Shown: positions 1-12,255 of the stretch, one piece after another | Layout: the number at the start of each line of letters is the position of its first letter | Numbering within the stretch: the first letter of the stretch is position 1 | Assembly (NCBI RefSeq): GCF_037975245.1 | Contig: NC_092570.1 | Coordinates: 13,847,001-13,911,000, forward strand | Reading direction: 5' to 3' | Length of the DNA stretch: 64,000 bases | Source of the DNA: Apostichopus japonicus | Taxonomy: Eukaryota; Echinodermata; Holothuroidea; Aspidochirotida; Stichopodidae | Made by a program: the position numbers and the translations under genes | Notes under the pieces: model-generated | Told to the model about the DNA's origin: nothing | What the model saw: only the letters and a program-made list of their open reading frames with translations | The model's database searches: none

Positions 1-397
1 CAAATCCAACCAACTTAAATAACAGTTGACTACAAAGAAATGTTTATGACCAGGCTGAGTAAAGGGATTCAAAATGTGTTTGCAATAACACGCCACAGGG
101 TTTCTTCAACAACTGTGATTGACGTAAATATTAGATTTACCCCTCGGCTCAGATTTCACATAGGTTTTGGAGATTAAACTGAAAATATATAAATTTACAT
201 TGGCCTGTTTCATTTGCAAAGAAGGAAATTAAACATTAATCCAAACCAAAGACATCACTTGACAGTTCTAGGATGGTATCTTGTCGGGGAGTCACTGAAA
301 GAACTCGACCTCTTCAATAAAGAGGGCGGTATGTCACATTAGAAATAACATTAATACTGTTGATGCAATCTGATGTTTAAGAAATAAGTTCAGCTTT
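1..397. other. Non-coding, nothing recognised
   Basis: AT-rich sequence with no open frame, RNA gene or repeat that I could recognise. Confidence 0.5.
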
Positions 398-795
398 TTA
401 AAGGGTGTGAAGACTCGCGCACAAAGAAACGTCTCATGCCGGTAATCTGACCTAGTTTCGAATGAGGTGGAACAGAAGTGTTAGACACCACCGTCGATCC
501 CAGAAAACACACACACAGTTTGCTACCGTCGGTAATTAGACGCTAGTGTACAGTAAATACATGCAGCTATAGGTCAATACCCACAAAACAGTGTACATAG
601 CAGCCATGGGCATATCAGCAGGGAGTTGTTATGGAACTCCCTGATCTCAGGTCCAGATAAAAGATAACAAGGTACCACGTTTCATTACTGTCTGCATTTT
701 GTAGAAACAAGCAGAAAACGTCATTTGCAAGCAACGGAAAGTTAACTTTTTCAGAGTGCAGTTTGGGGCGAGTCTTCAATGCCTTTAAGTCAAAC
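398..795 (+). repeat. Dispersed repeat R1, copy 1 (Penelope-associated)
   Basis: This roughly 400-bp stretch matches the reverse complement of 43480-43870 over almost its whole length. Shared blocks include AAGGGTGTGAAGACTCGCGC near the left end and TTTGGGGCGAGTCTTCAATG near the right end. In the second copy the right end runs into a GIY-YIG endonuclease frame of Penelope type. Here similarity stops just after the equivalent of the first codons of that frame, at about 795. It has no coding capacity of its own and is read as a fragment of a Penelope-like or chimeric retroelement. Confidence 0.7.
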
Positions 796-1409
796 CAAGA
801 TCAAGAAGATAGATATGGCTGCAACCAACTTCTATTGAAGCTGCTACTGTGCCATAGACTGCTTAAATAATTAAGTTATTCATTCTCCAACAGCCATAGA
901 TATCACTGATTTGACATACTGCCTTCTGTTGAATGGTCATGTTCTTCCAAAACAGTCTTATATTTTGACTTTCTTTTAAACTCAGTTAAACAACAGTGTT
1001 GTATGCCCTGTATCAAAATGTTACAGTCAATTGGGCAAACTTTTTAAAGATCTTATTTCTGCAATCATGTTAAAGTTGTTTTTAGAAAGAAGTAAAATGA
1101 ATTTGGGAATTTAATCTGAATATTTACATGCCAAGTCAACCACATCCTACTAAAATATAAATCATTGATTTCAAATAACAAAGTGATAAGCAGAAATGGT
1201 TAAAACAAATTCCCCAATATTCTACAGGATCAAAATATTGAGAATCGTATTGGATCGTTATATTTCTGCTGCTTTAACCTACCCTCGGTGATAACATCTT
1301 AAGAGGGTGTCTTCAAGTTGATCAACCAACATATTTTGAGTGACATTTAATAATTGTAGAGCAGCAAACTAGACATAAGTGACCACTGAGAGAGACTTGT
1401 CCAGGTATA
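796..1409. other. Non-coding, nothing recognised
   Basis: No open frame, splice-bounded exon or repeat was recognised. Confidence 0.4.
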
Positions 1410-1620
1410 GCCCCCACAACAGAGCCTCTCTGCATTACTTAATAAGTTTACAATACAACTCAATACAAACTAGTGATAAAAATACAAACAATATATCATA
1501 AAAACACTGGCACAGCCCCACAACAGAGCCTCTCTGCATTAATTAATATTAAAGTTTACAATACAACTCAATACAAACTAGTCATAAAAATACAAACAAT
1601 AAATAATAAAAAACACTGGT
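1410..1620. repeat. Tandem duplication, two units of about 105 bp
   Basis: Two adjacent near-identical units, 1410-1513 and 1515-1620, each begin GCCCC(C)ACAACAGAGCC and end in AAACACTGG. They differ by a few substitutions and small indels. They lie downstream of RBM18 and do not encode protein. Confidence 0.85.
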
Positions 1621-2296
1621 AGCTCGTAACTTAGTACCGAATACATGAATATGGAGAGGAAACAGAAATGATACAAACAAAACTCCCAGTCGTAAGTCAC
1701 ATTCTTTATTAAGGTATGTGAATTTGACGAGATGATGGCGGTGTGTACTAATAATAGTTGCGGAGTCAAGCTGATTATATCAGACATCCAAGTTGATCCA
1801 TCTCTGTACAGGGATATTGAGCCATAACAGACATCTCCTTATCCATGTCAAGTGATCCACTCAGTCATTGCAACATCCCAGCTATCTTTAATAGTTGATC
1901 CACCCTGTCCGTGGGATCGGGCTGATCCAATATTGTCACAGATCTAAGCCGATCCATTCCCCGTGGGATTTTTTAAAGCCCTAGCAAACATTTGCCTGAT
2001 CCACATGGATCCACAAAGTCATTACAACATCCCCAAGTTTGATCCATCTCTGTGGGATCGAGCTGATCCGTTAATAAAGGATATTGAGTGACGTCCCGAC
2101 ATCCTAGGATATCTCTTCATTTACAGGATTTTCTTTGGATTCTCTTCAAATCCATCCCTGTAACATGAAACCAAAATTGAACTATCCTGCCTTCACTAGC
2201 ACCCTAGCAACTAGACGCCAACTGCAGTCCAAGGACAACATTGCTGCGTTATTTATCGGTCATGTCATGTCATTCATGCATATGCATTAGATTCTG
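1621..2296. repeat. GATCC-rich degenerate repeat region downstream of RBM18
   Basis: The motif GATCCA or its close variants recurs about ten times between 1794 and 2070, often as TTGATCCATCTCTGT or GTGGGATCGGGCTGATCC. This gives a loose, irregular tandem structure. A similar GATCC-rich patch lies in the RBM18 intron at 8570-8715. The region includes the probable 3' flank of RBM18; on the minus strand an AATAAA sits near 1705-1710, but I cannot tell whether it is used. Confidence 0.45.
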
Positions 2297-5200
2297 TTAC
2301 CTCTTCCCATAGGGCTTCTTGCTATGTCTTGCAGAGTGTCGGCCTGATCCTGAGGTCTTTGTAGTTGCCTGGTGTACCGGAGTCACTTTGAAGTCCTCCC
2401 TTGATTCTGACATCTGCCTCAGTTTGCTCTCAATGGCTTTGATTTTCAAGTTAATGCTATGGGGAGATGGGGGGGGGGGGAGGAGGAGGAGAGAAAAAAA
2501 AATTGATAACTTTTGATCTTTTATTTGAATAAGACCTGTAGACAGCATTGGAAAAGAAAGTACAGTCCTGTGAATTCACACCAAGATGGAGGCATGCGAC
2601 AAAAATAAACTTGTCAACGTCGTTCGCCGGTATCTAATGCAACTGCTTCTTCACTGGATTGCTGAAATTTTGCCTACCCGTATTGAAAATATTATCCCCT
2701 AGTTTAGGGAAACCAAGCTTCCTATCCTGTCATGTATGACATACAAGTGCCATACATACCATTATAAAGTAAGTACATATTTGTGCATCTGTATGAAATA
2801 TTTTGATAATTACATGGTGTTAAGTTTTTGCATACACTCGGGTGACATGTTGCCAAGAAATTAGTGAGTTGTTTTGTACTTCCAGTCATTAGAAGTAAAT
2901 ATGTATGTCCACATGTATGTCCCCCTTCCCTACAAGAAAATATGGCAAATTTCCCATGGATTATATTATTAGTACCCATAAAATGTCTTATAAATTCATT
3001 GAGTGACAGGGACACCAAACCCCCGCCCCCCCCCCCCCCCAAAAAAAACAGTCACAAGTTGGAACCCTTATTACTAAATGGAATGGCCGACGCAAACAAA
3101 TATTTTGGACAGGTTTATAAAACGATAGTACATAATAATTAGCAGTCTATGTCAGTACCTGGATGTCTTGTTGTTTTTGTTACCGGTGCTATTATTCGTC
3201 GTGCTCGAAGACTGCCCTCCTAGTATAGCAGGTAACTTATCTGGATTCAGCTCATGATTGGACTCCACTTGAATAGGCTCGGATGGAATCTGAGGAGGAA
3301 AGGATTACGAAAAGAAATATGTCTAGATGCCGACCCCTGGGTAAGCAGATTTGAAAAACTAACAAAATCCACTGAAAGAACTAATGGGTGGTAGAAACCT
3401 GTGACTGAGGGTGCATGATGCCGAAAAGGTACCTAATACCCCTCTAGGCACGGTAGAGAAAAGGTGCTGAGGTTGAGAGAAGACAGGTAAGCAAGTAAGC
3501 AAATTTAATTATAACTTATAAATTAAGAGATTCTTCCAACATAACTTCAGTCATATTAAAACAAACACAATGTGGTACTTTGACATGCTATGTAACATTT
3601 GACAGTATTTATACTGATGTCTTGGTACAGTAGGCATTGTAAGGCGTACTGTAATACTTTTACATACTGTATGGTATTTGACCACATGTATACTTATGGC
3701 TTGGTAGTCATTGTTAGGCACACTGTAATACGTTTACATACTATATAGAATTTGACCATATATGTATACTGATGTCTTGGTAGGCATTGTATGGCACACT
3801 GTACATATTGTATAGAATTTGACCATATGTATACTGGTGTCTTGAAAGGCATTGTAAGGCACACTGTACATACTGTATAGAATTTGACCATATGTATACT
3901 GATGTCTTGGTGGACATTTTACCACACGCTGTCATACTTTTACAGGCTATATAATATTTCACTATATGTACAGTGTACTGATGCCTTGGTAGGCATTGTA
4001 AACACACTGTAAATATCGTTCAAGTGTTTCACTGAAAAATAATAAAAACACTGTAATTATTTTAAGTGGAATATATCTATGACAGTCAGAAAGTGGATTT
4101 TAAAGTGTAATTTACAGAGCTTTTGGAAAGAAATTGTATCAATCAACAGGTTGAAATTTGCATAACACTGGATGCTTTTCCTTCTAACTCCTCCACTAAA
4201 GGTTACAGTGGTTAGTTTTGAATATTTTTTATTTTTATGATGAAGACAGCTGAACAATATTTCGGCACTCCCATGTCAAAGTAAAGGGATATGTAGGAAA
4301 AGATCTGTCATATTTCAACCATTTTTTTGAGGTTACAGGAAGGCTACTGTTGAAATTACATTCAAGTTTTTATCTCTCCCCTGCCAAACTTAATAAAAGA
4401 GACCAAATTACTGCCAAAGTCCCCACTAATGTTCTCCCCCGCTATTTTATTCTTCTGCTTTTTACATCATGTTGTCCGTGGTGTCAATGTCTTTTACATT
4501 CTCCTCGGGAGGAAAGTTGTCACGAATCATTTCAGGCGTTGACACAGATCAAATTACGTCTTGAGGTGCTATTGAAAACTTGACAAGCAACAAGCACTGA
4601 AGGCGTGAACGTCTGTCTCTGAGATCTACCCATGTTTTGCATTCCCACTAGAAATATTCTCTTCAAGCTGTGGCTTGTTAAAGTTTGGTCGTAAATAATG
4701 TATGAGTAAGAATTACTTCCAATATGAGATTGCAAATTGACCAAAACTAAATACATTTAGATAAAAGAAATATTCACAGAATGAATGCCATTGAGTGAGT
4801 TATTAATGAATTTTGATCTAATCTACCAACCGGATACTTTTCATATTAATTAGTATTTTAAACACACTTAACAGAAAAGTTCAATTCCTTGACTTTTGCT
4901 TCACTCAAACTTGAAATAAACATTTGACTATAAAACAAACGAATGAGTGGCGCTGTTTTGGGATTTTACGATGGACAAGCATTGCAAAATTTATCATTTT
5001 CAACTCAAAATAGCTGCTTTAAAATGAGCTCTCTGACTTTGATGATTATTGGTCAGTTAACTGACTGTCTTGTTGAGAGGTTCTAAACAAGGTTTCGTTG
5101 ATTTGTGGCCAGTTAGACCTCATTTTAACTGTTCCATAGGGAAATTGAAAGCAAGGTTTTACTGCTCTGTGGCCAGCTAAGCTTCATTTTGACTAGATGC

Positions 5201-8200
5201 TCTAGTGAGGTTCTTAAGGAAGTTTCAAGGCTATGTGGACAGTTAGACCTCATCTGACTGTGCACTTGAGAGGTTGGCAAGATGAGATTGTACCACTCTG
5301 TGGCCAGTTAGGCCCCATTTAACTGTACCGTACAGAGCATGTATATGAGGTTTCACCACTCTGTGGCCAGTTAGGCCTCATTTAACTGTACCGTACAGAG
5401 CATGTAAATGAGGTTTCACCACTCTGTGGCCAGTTAGGCCTCATTTAACTGTACCGTACAGAGCATGTAAATGAGGTTTCACCACTCTGTGGCCAGTTAG
5501 GCCCTCATTTAACTGTACTGTACAGAAAAATGTAAATGAGGTTTCACCACTCTGTGGCCAGTTAGGCCTCATTTAACTGTACCGTACAGAGCTTGTAAAT
5601 GAGGTTTCAAAAATTTTGGCCGAAAATGCCTCCCAGATCGCTGGAAATGGCACTTCCCAGGCCTTGCAAGTTGCATCTAAGCATTTTCTATTTGAAATTT
5701 CTAGCCATATCATAAAAACGTACAAAAAAATATGCTTGAGGGGGGGCGGTCGCCCCCTTTGCCCCCCCTTGGCTACGCGCCTGAATCTTACATACGCACA
5801 GATGTACACACACTAACACACATCATCACGACAGCATACATTCAAGTCCTTAGTACCCCCTTGGCAAGTCAAGATTCATTTTCAAAACAACTTGTGTAAT
5901 TTTTTTACCTGCAGCACTGTTTTTGCCAAAAATTGTTTTTTTTTCTTTTCCATTATGTGGTGTCTTTTTTTATTTTTTCTGTTCTTGCTTGTTTTGCTGG
6001 TTACATATAAGACCTTTTCCCAATTCCTTAATAATGCACATCGTAATCACAGCAGAATACAGTAAACATGGTCTTCAACTTCAAAGCTGCTGAATAATTC
6101 AATAGAAATTTAAATGCTAAAATCCTCATCCCCAGGTTGTCAATGCAACAACTACAATCTATGCAGGTTACATAAAACCATTGCAACCCAAAGCTGGTCT
6201 GTGAATATTTTAAATTTAAATATTTTATTCATACTTAACTTCTGTCTGTTGCGTTGACATCAACGGATTTTATTAGATTAACTTCTACTTCATCATTTAT
6301 TTAACAATTCAAAGCAAGCTTTGAAGACACTGCACCAACACATATAACTACATCTCTTACTAAGGAAATTCAAAATCCTCTAGTGTCCCTCCTCAAATAA
6401 TTCGTACTCCCCACCCCCCTCCCACAAACCCCACCCATCTGCCTTCCACATCCCATCACATAACTAGTTTAAGAGCTAATTTTTACTATCCATAGATATC
6501 ACAAAATAATGTAATAACACTTGGTAGCTTCATCACACGCATTACAGGATGACTGCAGGCACAACGATCATTTTCAAATGTTACAGATCATTCGAGAGGA
6601 GCGGTTATCAGTCAGGGTTGCATTCCCAAAATTTACCACTTTCATGACTTTGTTTTAATTTTAAATAGTAAACACAGTCCATGCTCACATATGGAAATTT
6701 CAATCACTCGATTGCTACATATGGGCCAAAAGTTTGGCCAAATATAATATCAGCACGGTTTTGTATTTCTTCATGTCAAATTAGTGTCGAAGGAAGGACT
6801 GTCGAGAGAGATAGGTATCTGCAGTCAGTCGTGTCTATAATGGGATACATAACATCAGGGTGTAGACTGAGGAACCAAGTTGGCCCTACCATAGCATTTC
6901 AGACATGTAAGCATATTTTGGTTGGTAATATAGATTGAAAATAGAACATACATAACAAACAAATCAGCTCTCAATTTTTTTTTTTAAATATCAACATTAA
7001 AATTGTGACTTCAGTCATCCTTAAGGATTTGTTATTTATTTTGTACCTTGCTTTGAGCATGAGCCCACTTCACCAGAAGTTTCTTTCCAAGAGCGTTTTT
7101 ACCATCGAGGCCAGCGATTGCACCCACAGCTTCCTGAGAACCAACAAATTGTTTAGTTGAAAATAGTATCATGCTTAGATTCTGTCATGTCAAAATGTCC
7201 AAAAAAAAACCAAAAAAAAAATGAAATAGAGGGCACTATTTCACAATACTACAGCAGATGGATGGGCTGTCACATTAACATAAGGTGACCATATTTGCCT
7301 GACTGGAATCAGGGACATTTATTGCATGACTGATATGGGGGAGGGGTCTAAGGGGAGGGGAAAATTGTCAAGTGCCTAAGGTGCTTAGATGTAAAATGGT
7401 AATACTTAGAAGCACTTTTTAAATCAATTTTATTTTCAAAAATGTAGCTTTTTCGTAGATGAAATTTACTTACTTTACGAAATAGTGCTAGGCTAGATCG
7501 ATCTAGCATATTCCACTTCACACTGGCCCACCTGAAATACTGGTTAGTTCCGTTCTGCGACTACACACTTGACTAAATTTTGTTTTTATAATTATTTTAC
7601 TACTAATGTGGGATATTTTCAAAATTCCTGGACATTTTGATGAATCGGGGACATTTTCGGGGACACTTGTTCATCGGGGACAGCACACTGTAATCGGGGA
7701 CTGTCCCCGAAAATCGGGGACGTCTGGTCACCTTACATTAACATAAAGTATTCGTTTCAAAGTAGCCATCAATATGAGGTTCTTAATTCCAACAGCAGAA
7801 CAGCCTTTTCTGAATCATGTAAAGAACTAAAGGTAAACAGTTACATGGTAATTTTTCTCTTTACTTGAGTTTTGAGTTTTAAAAAAAATTAGGACATAAA
7901 CTTCTGTAATTCACACAAGATCATCAAAAAATGGCCTCTCTGGGGGTTAACATGAAAATGAATTTTCTATCCAAAATGCTTGAGAATCGCTGCTTCATAA
8001 ATAAAACAAGGTAAAAAAACATATATTTTTTTAACTTGTTCAATTTGAAACTTTTACCTCAACAGTTTTAAAACTGACAAAACAGTATCCTCTTGGTTTT
8101 CCTTGCTTCGGTCCACTTGTGTGAAAGAGGAAATCAAACTGTGTTATTTCACCATATCGCTTCAAGATCTTCAGAAGGTTTGCCCTATAAGAGAAAAAAA

Positions 8201-9523
8201 TGATCTATTTGAAGAGAGAAAATCAGTGCAAAAGTTTAATGTGACAAGCTTCGAAAAAAAGGTTAAAATATGGTGACTTACTACAGTACCTAACAATCCT
8301 CTAGATTTAGAGTTCCATCTACTGTTTTGAAAAAAGCATGTGATCAACTTAGGTTAGAACCCTCCCATGTCTTTTGCATAAAGGTTTAAGAGCCTGAACT
8401 TTGGTTGGTAACATTTTAGTTGGTATTTATTCAACATTTGTCAATGTAATAGGCTGTAGAGGGTTGTTTCTGCTTAGTAGGACTTTATTACTGTAGCTGC
8501 AGGGGTGGTGGAATAGAGTTTAATCTTGGTGGAAGGAGGGGGTTCATAGGGCAGTGTGACATAAAATCCAGGATGATCCAAGTTTACATGAAAATTACAT
8601 GGCTTGGGATCCAGAAGGATCCAAATTTTAAAAGCCTCTTTGAATTCCTCAAGTTCAAGGTGATTAGATTTTGATGTGGTTTGGATCCACTATGATCCTA
8701 TTGTAGATCCAGTGTTATCTAAAATAGACTATGAAGGGCAGTGTGACATGATAAAATCTCAACAAACTGGACCCACTGTGGACTCTGTTCCACAAATTCC
8801 AGTATTTGAATGTTTTGCAATAAATTGATGCTTAATACAGTATCTACAGTACCATTTTTTTCTTTTTCCAAAAAAGAAAAGAAAAAATAGAGGGGCACTT
8901 TCAAACTACAGATTCTTAATTTCTCATCAAAACATCACTTTTTATATAACAAAAGGGAACTGGAATGTTACTTTTCAGGGACATCAGTCTAATTTATCAG
9001 GTTGAGGTTTTTTCAAAAATTGGGGGGGGGGGGGGAGGAGGGAGGTATGAGACACCTTCTATACCACTCAACTCTGCTTTCCCCACCCCCTGGCTCTAGC
9101 ACCCTTGACTAGTGAAACCATTGTTTAACAACTTATTGGGGGTTGTATCCAATGTCAGGGTGGTTACCTATAGGCATGGGCTACAGTAGTTAACACAGTA
9201 AACAAATAATTTCCTAGGCTTGACCTCTACTACACTAGTATGGAATACGAAATTACCGTTGATTATGGTCCAAGGCTTACGTTTTTCTATGACTTCAGTT
9301 TGAAAAGAATAAGTTCCTTACCATTACAAAGTTACAGTTGGTCATGTCCTAACCTTAGCCTAAGTCTAATTTAGGCATAGTCGGCCTAGGTTGTGTAAGA
9401 CTAAGTTAGACCTACAAACCACAAACGGAATAAATGCTTTAAGCTTAAAACAACTTACTCTGATAGACGTTCATCGAGATTTCCAACCCATAGCCTTTTC
9501 CGTTCTGTGAGATCGGTCATCAT
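2297..9523 (-). CDS. RBM18: RNA-binding protein 18 (RBM18) orthologue, five exons
   Basis: Exons on the minus strand are 9523-9459, 8184-8058, 7133-7047, 3289-3159 and 2456-2297. All four introns have GT/AG ends and the phases join cleanly to give 189 aa, against about 190 in vertebrate RBM18. One RRM covers roughly residues 9-93, with RNP2 LWVGNL (11-16) and RNP1 RGYCFVSF (53-60). The stretch FDFLFHTSG and the segment [11 protein letters not shown] at the RRM end are family hallmarks. A variable Ser/Asn linker follows (94-136), then a conserved helix [11 protein letters not shown] (from about 142) and a basic tail ending KKPYGKR. The first in-frame ATG after an upstream TAG is at 9523, and a second ATG follows directly. 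RBM18 is a small nuclear RRM protein whose RNA targets are poorly defined. Introns 1-4 are about 1.3, 0.9, 3.8 and 0.7 kb and carry the repeats listed separately. Identification by recognised family motifs; sure. Confidence 0.93.
3611..4016. repeat. Minisatellite, about six units of 65-80 bp, in RBM18 intron 3
   Basis: Units start near 3611, 3689, 3765, 3830, 3895 and 3975. Each reads roughly ATACTGATGTCTTGGTAGGC, then ATTGTAAGGCACACTGTA, then a TTTGACCATATGT block. Two units lack about 15 bp in the middle. The overlapping short frames in this stretch are periodic translations of the repeat, not genes. Confidence 0.85.
4017..5048. other. Intronic, nothing recognised
   Basis: Part of RBM18 intron 3, with no recognisable coding or repeat structure. 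Confidence 0.4.
5049..5608. repeat. 63-bp minisatellite, homogenised toward one end
   Basis: Five units from 5294 to 5608 are nearly identical: CACTCTGTGGCCAGTTAGGC, then CTCATTTAACTGTACCGTAC, then AGAGCATGTAAATGAGGTTT, then CAC. The fourth has a small insertion. To the left, from about 5049, three or four more units are clearly related (TGTGGCCAGTTAGACCTCAT) but strongly diverged. Confidence 0.9.
5609..5783. mobile_element. MITE copy (CAGGCGCGTAGCCA family), one end missing
   Basis: Homologous to the right part of the element at 10904-11198 through the shared core GCCTCCCAGATCGCTGGAAA. It ends in TTGGCTACGCGCCTG at 5783, the terminal inverted repeat. The left half is absent, and the break abuts the last 63-bp minisatellite unit at about 5608. 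Confidence 0.8.
5784..7046. other. Intronic, nothing recognised
   Basis: Remainder of RBM18 intron 3. T-rich and C-rich low-complexity patches occur at 5890-5990 and 6405-6430. Confidence 0.4.
7281..7735. mobile_element. 455-bp hAT-like MITE in RBM18 intron 2
   Basis: The termini TAAGGTGACCA and TGGTCACCTTA are perfect 11-bp inverted repeats. The 8-bp sequence CATTAACA is present on both sides (7273-7280 and 7736-7743), as expected for a hAT-type target-site duplication. The right part contains repeated TCGGGGAC motifs. There is no transposase frame, so it is non-autonomous. Confidence 0.88.
8500..9020. repeat. Intronic GATCC-rich patch and poly(G)
   Basis: RBM18 intron 1. Repeated GATCCA motifs occur at 8574-8715, related in character to 1794-2070. 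A poly(G) tract lies at about 9003-9015. No coding potential. Confidence 0.4.
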
Positions 9524-10151
9524 CACCTGAACGAACCGAGTACTTCGGTACAGGGCGTCTGTAACTCTGATCGCTTCTTTATCGTCCGCTAGCTGGATAT
9601 ATAACAGGGACTAGTTTCACGAAATTAAATTAAGGGTGTATAACACTATTTTCATACGTTATACGCAATCGAGGCAAGCAATAAATACAAACGATGGCCA
9701 TATTTGTATTTTCCACTGGCTATGCATTTAACTGGTTTCCTAGATAAAACAACCATCATGCCCGCTCTTCCCTCCCTGGCCGCCCGCGTGCACACCACCA
9801 CGGCCCTTGACTATGAAAAGTTTGCAAAATAGGCCACTTTTGAATGAGTTGTTTACTCGTCTGCATATATTCAAAAGCTTATATTGTTTCTGTGGTCACT
9901 GATCAGCACATAAAGATTTTTATCTGTCTTCAGTAAATCGCTTACATTTTGTTGCCGATCTATTATTTTGTTCATTCAATCGACTGTTTTCATTGACATC
10001 GTGATATTGTTATTTTTCTCTACATGCACTGAAAACATGTTCTTATCGATTAATTCAGTGAAAGCTGCATGCTGGATTCTCTATTTTAACCAGGCTGGTC
10101 TGGTTGAATTCCAATACTCCTCCAAACTGATGGCTTGAAGAGAACCATGGC
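9524..10151 (-). promoter_or_regulatory. Probable RBM18 5' UTR and promoter region
   Basis: The sequence just upstream of the RBM18 start codon on the minus strand. An open frame runs back to an in-frame TAG near 9610. A locally GC-rich segment at 9765-9810, unusual for this window, would suit a promoter. No TATA box or other element can be assigned with confidence. Confidence 0.3.
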
Positions 10152-10546
10152 CAGTAGCGAAGCGTCCATACAGTCAGAGGGGCGGATGCCCCCCCCCCCT
10201 GACGGACTCAAATGGTTTGCTGGCGCCCATTTCAGCTTTTTACCACTTATTACTTACTCGCGATTATTGACTTTTTTATTGCGCTCTCAAATACCTATTG
10301 ACATTTGTCACATTTTGTTTGTGTAATATTCTGACAAAATGGCGATGACACATATTTATTCTTCGTTTATATGCAAATTAGCAAGGTCCGGAAAGGGTAA
10401 TTTCCGGGATCTAGGGAGTATCTTTAATCAAAAAGATTCTGTGCGCTCCGCGCCAACCTGTGGTGGCGCTCCGCTTAGATAGTGTCGAAAGCGCCCCTAC
10501 AGACCATTTTCGCCCCCTCTGATCAATACCCCTAGCACCGCCACTG
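10152..10546. mobile_element. MITE-like element with CAGT(A/G)GCG ends
   Basis: The left end is CAGTAGCG (10152) and the right end is CGCCACTG (10546) in inverted orientation. Further inside both arms there is an AGAGGGGGCG-type block (left about 10174, right about 10510 inverted). The direct repeat CCATGGC flanks the unit (10145-10151 and 10550-10556), with three extra bases at the right. No transposase frame. Confidence 0.65.
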
Positions 10547-10903
10547 AGTCCATGGCATTTGTAATCGATCTAACCGATTCGATTTTTTGCTAGAAAAGGT
10601 GAAAGTTTAGTATAGTAACCTCCATACCCAACCATTCATTGTCATCTCTCGTTGCATGATCTTCCCACTTCACAAACGAATATCGAAATTGCGTTAAATC
10701 ACCTGCCTGTCAGTATCTTATTTCTCAGTTAGTCATCATTCAAGCATAAAAGATAATGATGATATCTGAAAACATACAGAAGAAGAAGGGTTAGATGTCT
10801 CTTTAGCGACTTTTTACCGAAATTGTAAACTTGGTTGCGGTATTGTAATGCAAAAAGCTTTGCCATCGTGTGACATTTAGCATGTTACTATCAGAGCCGT
10901 ATA
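10547..10903. other. Non-coding, nothing recognised
   Basis: Intergenic sequence with no feature recognised. Confidence 0.4.
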
Positions 10904-11198
10904 CAGGCGCGTAGCCAGGAATTTGCCAAGGGAGGGGCGAAACTGTAGATTCGGCATCGCAAACTATCTAAGCGTAGAGCCACCGTGAGATGGCGCGAAG
11001 CGTACAAGAAAAATTTGGCTGAAAATGCCTCCCAGATCGCTGGAAATGGCACTTCCCAGGCCTTTTAAGTTGTATCTTAGCATTTTTCTTTTGAAAATAC
11101 TAGCGATATCATAAAAACATTTAAAAAATTTTTAAAAATATGCTCATGGGGGGGGGGCGGCTGCCCCCTTCGCCCCCGCCCCCTTGGCTACTGGCCTG
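10904..11198. mobile_element. 295-bp hAT-like MITE (CAGGCGCGTAGCCA family), complete
   Basis: Starts CAGGCGCGTAGCCAGG and ends TTGGCTACTGGCCTG, an inverted pair. It is flanked by an exact 8-bp duplication GCCGTATA (10896-10903 and 11199-11206). Internal sequence from GCCTCCCAGATCGCTGGAAA onward is shared with the partial copy at 5609-5783. A poly(G) tract lies near the right end. The 8-bp duplication points to hAT-type mobilisation; non-autonomous. Confidence 0.88.
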
Positions 11199-12255
11199 GC
11201 CGTATATTTATTTATAGCTCTGGTAACAACCAGAGCGATATACTCTGGTAACAATCACAGCCGTATATACGGCTCTGGTAACAAAGTTCCTTTATAGCTA
11301 AACGAACTCTAGTAACAATAAGAGAATAGCGTCCTCATTTATGTACGTTTTCTTAGCAACCGCTAAAACTTTTAATTTGATAAAACAACTTTGTAATTGA
11401 CACAGTGTACATAAATAAAAAATGAAACAAACAAATACTTTGTCTTTTTCACTTCCTCGAAGACCGAAGAGAAAGAATTATTCATTTAGGTCTAAATACA
11501 CAAAACTTCCGAAGCAGCTTCCTGGGTGAATATGCATCTCAGCCATTTACTAAACTACGAAATCCTGAAACAAGTTTATCTCTTTGTGTAGTCTTCATTT
11601 GATATTCTTTCTACAGTCGAGATTGAACGATTCGATTGACCTATGTCAATCCCTTTATAATTTATTTTTCAGTAACTTTATTTATGAAAAAGATTCATTT
11701 TTATAAATAATCGAGTCAAATATCAAATTAACTTTTACATGTGATATTGAACATCATTAGTATAATTAGTTTACTAGACCGCCTGCATGAGGAACATTAG
11801 TAAATAGATTTGTAACCTTCATTGTGGAAACAAAGTGATACAGAATGGTATATAACTTAGTTTGATGAAGGACGTTTTCGGTTAACTTTCTTAACCAACT
11901 GCGCAAAAACGAAATAGAAGGAAATGCAGTGATACTATAAGTATGAAGGTTTAATGATTGCCACAAACAACTTGCAAATAAAAATATATTTTAGCCTCTA
12001 TGTCAGGCATACATTAATGACCATCTTACAGCTAACAACACGCTGAGTAATGAATCACCGAGAATTAGTATTGACTTTGTAGAAAATAAGATAATGGTGA
12101 TATGGTACCTTTGATCAAATGGAACGGAGTTCGTTTAATAGAGAGAGAGGGGGGAGGGGGGGGGGAAGAAAGAGCAAGATAATTATAGAAAAGCATCATT
12201 TCATTTGTAGCAAAATATAACATACTCCAATAGTCCATCTTTAATGCAACAAGTA
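11199..12255. other. Non-coding, nothing recognised
   Basis: AT-rich intergenic DNA; a G-rich purine tract at 12140-12175. No gene evidence. Confidence 0.4.

Noticed and set aside
2297-2548. Stand-alone 83-codon gene
   Set aside because: Its N-terminal part is intron sequence (poly-Pro from a C-run); the real part is the last RBM18 exon from 2456.
3694-4007. Three overlapping minus-strand frames with repeating peptide units
   Set aside because: Periodic translation of the 65-80 bp minisatellite in the RBM18 intron.
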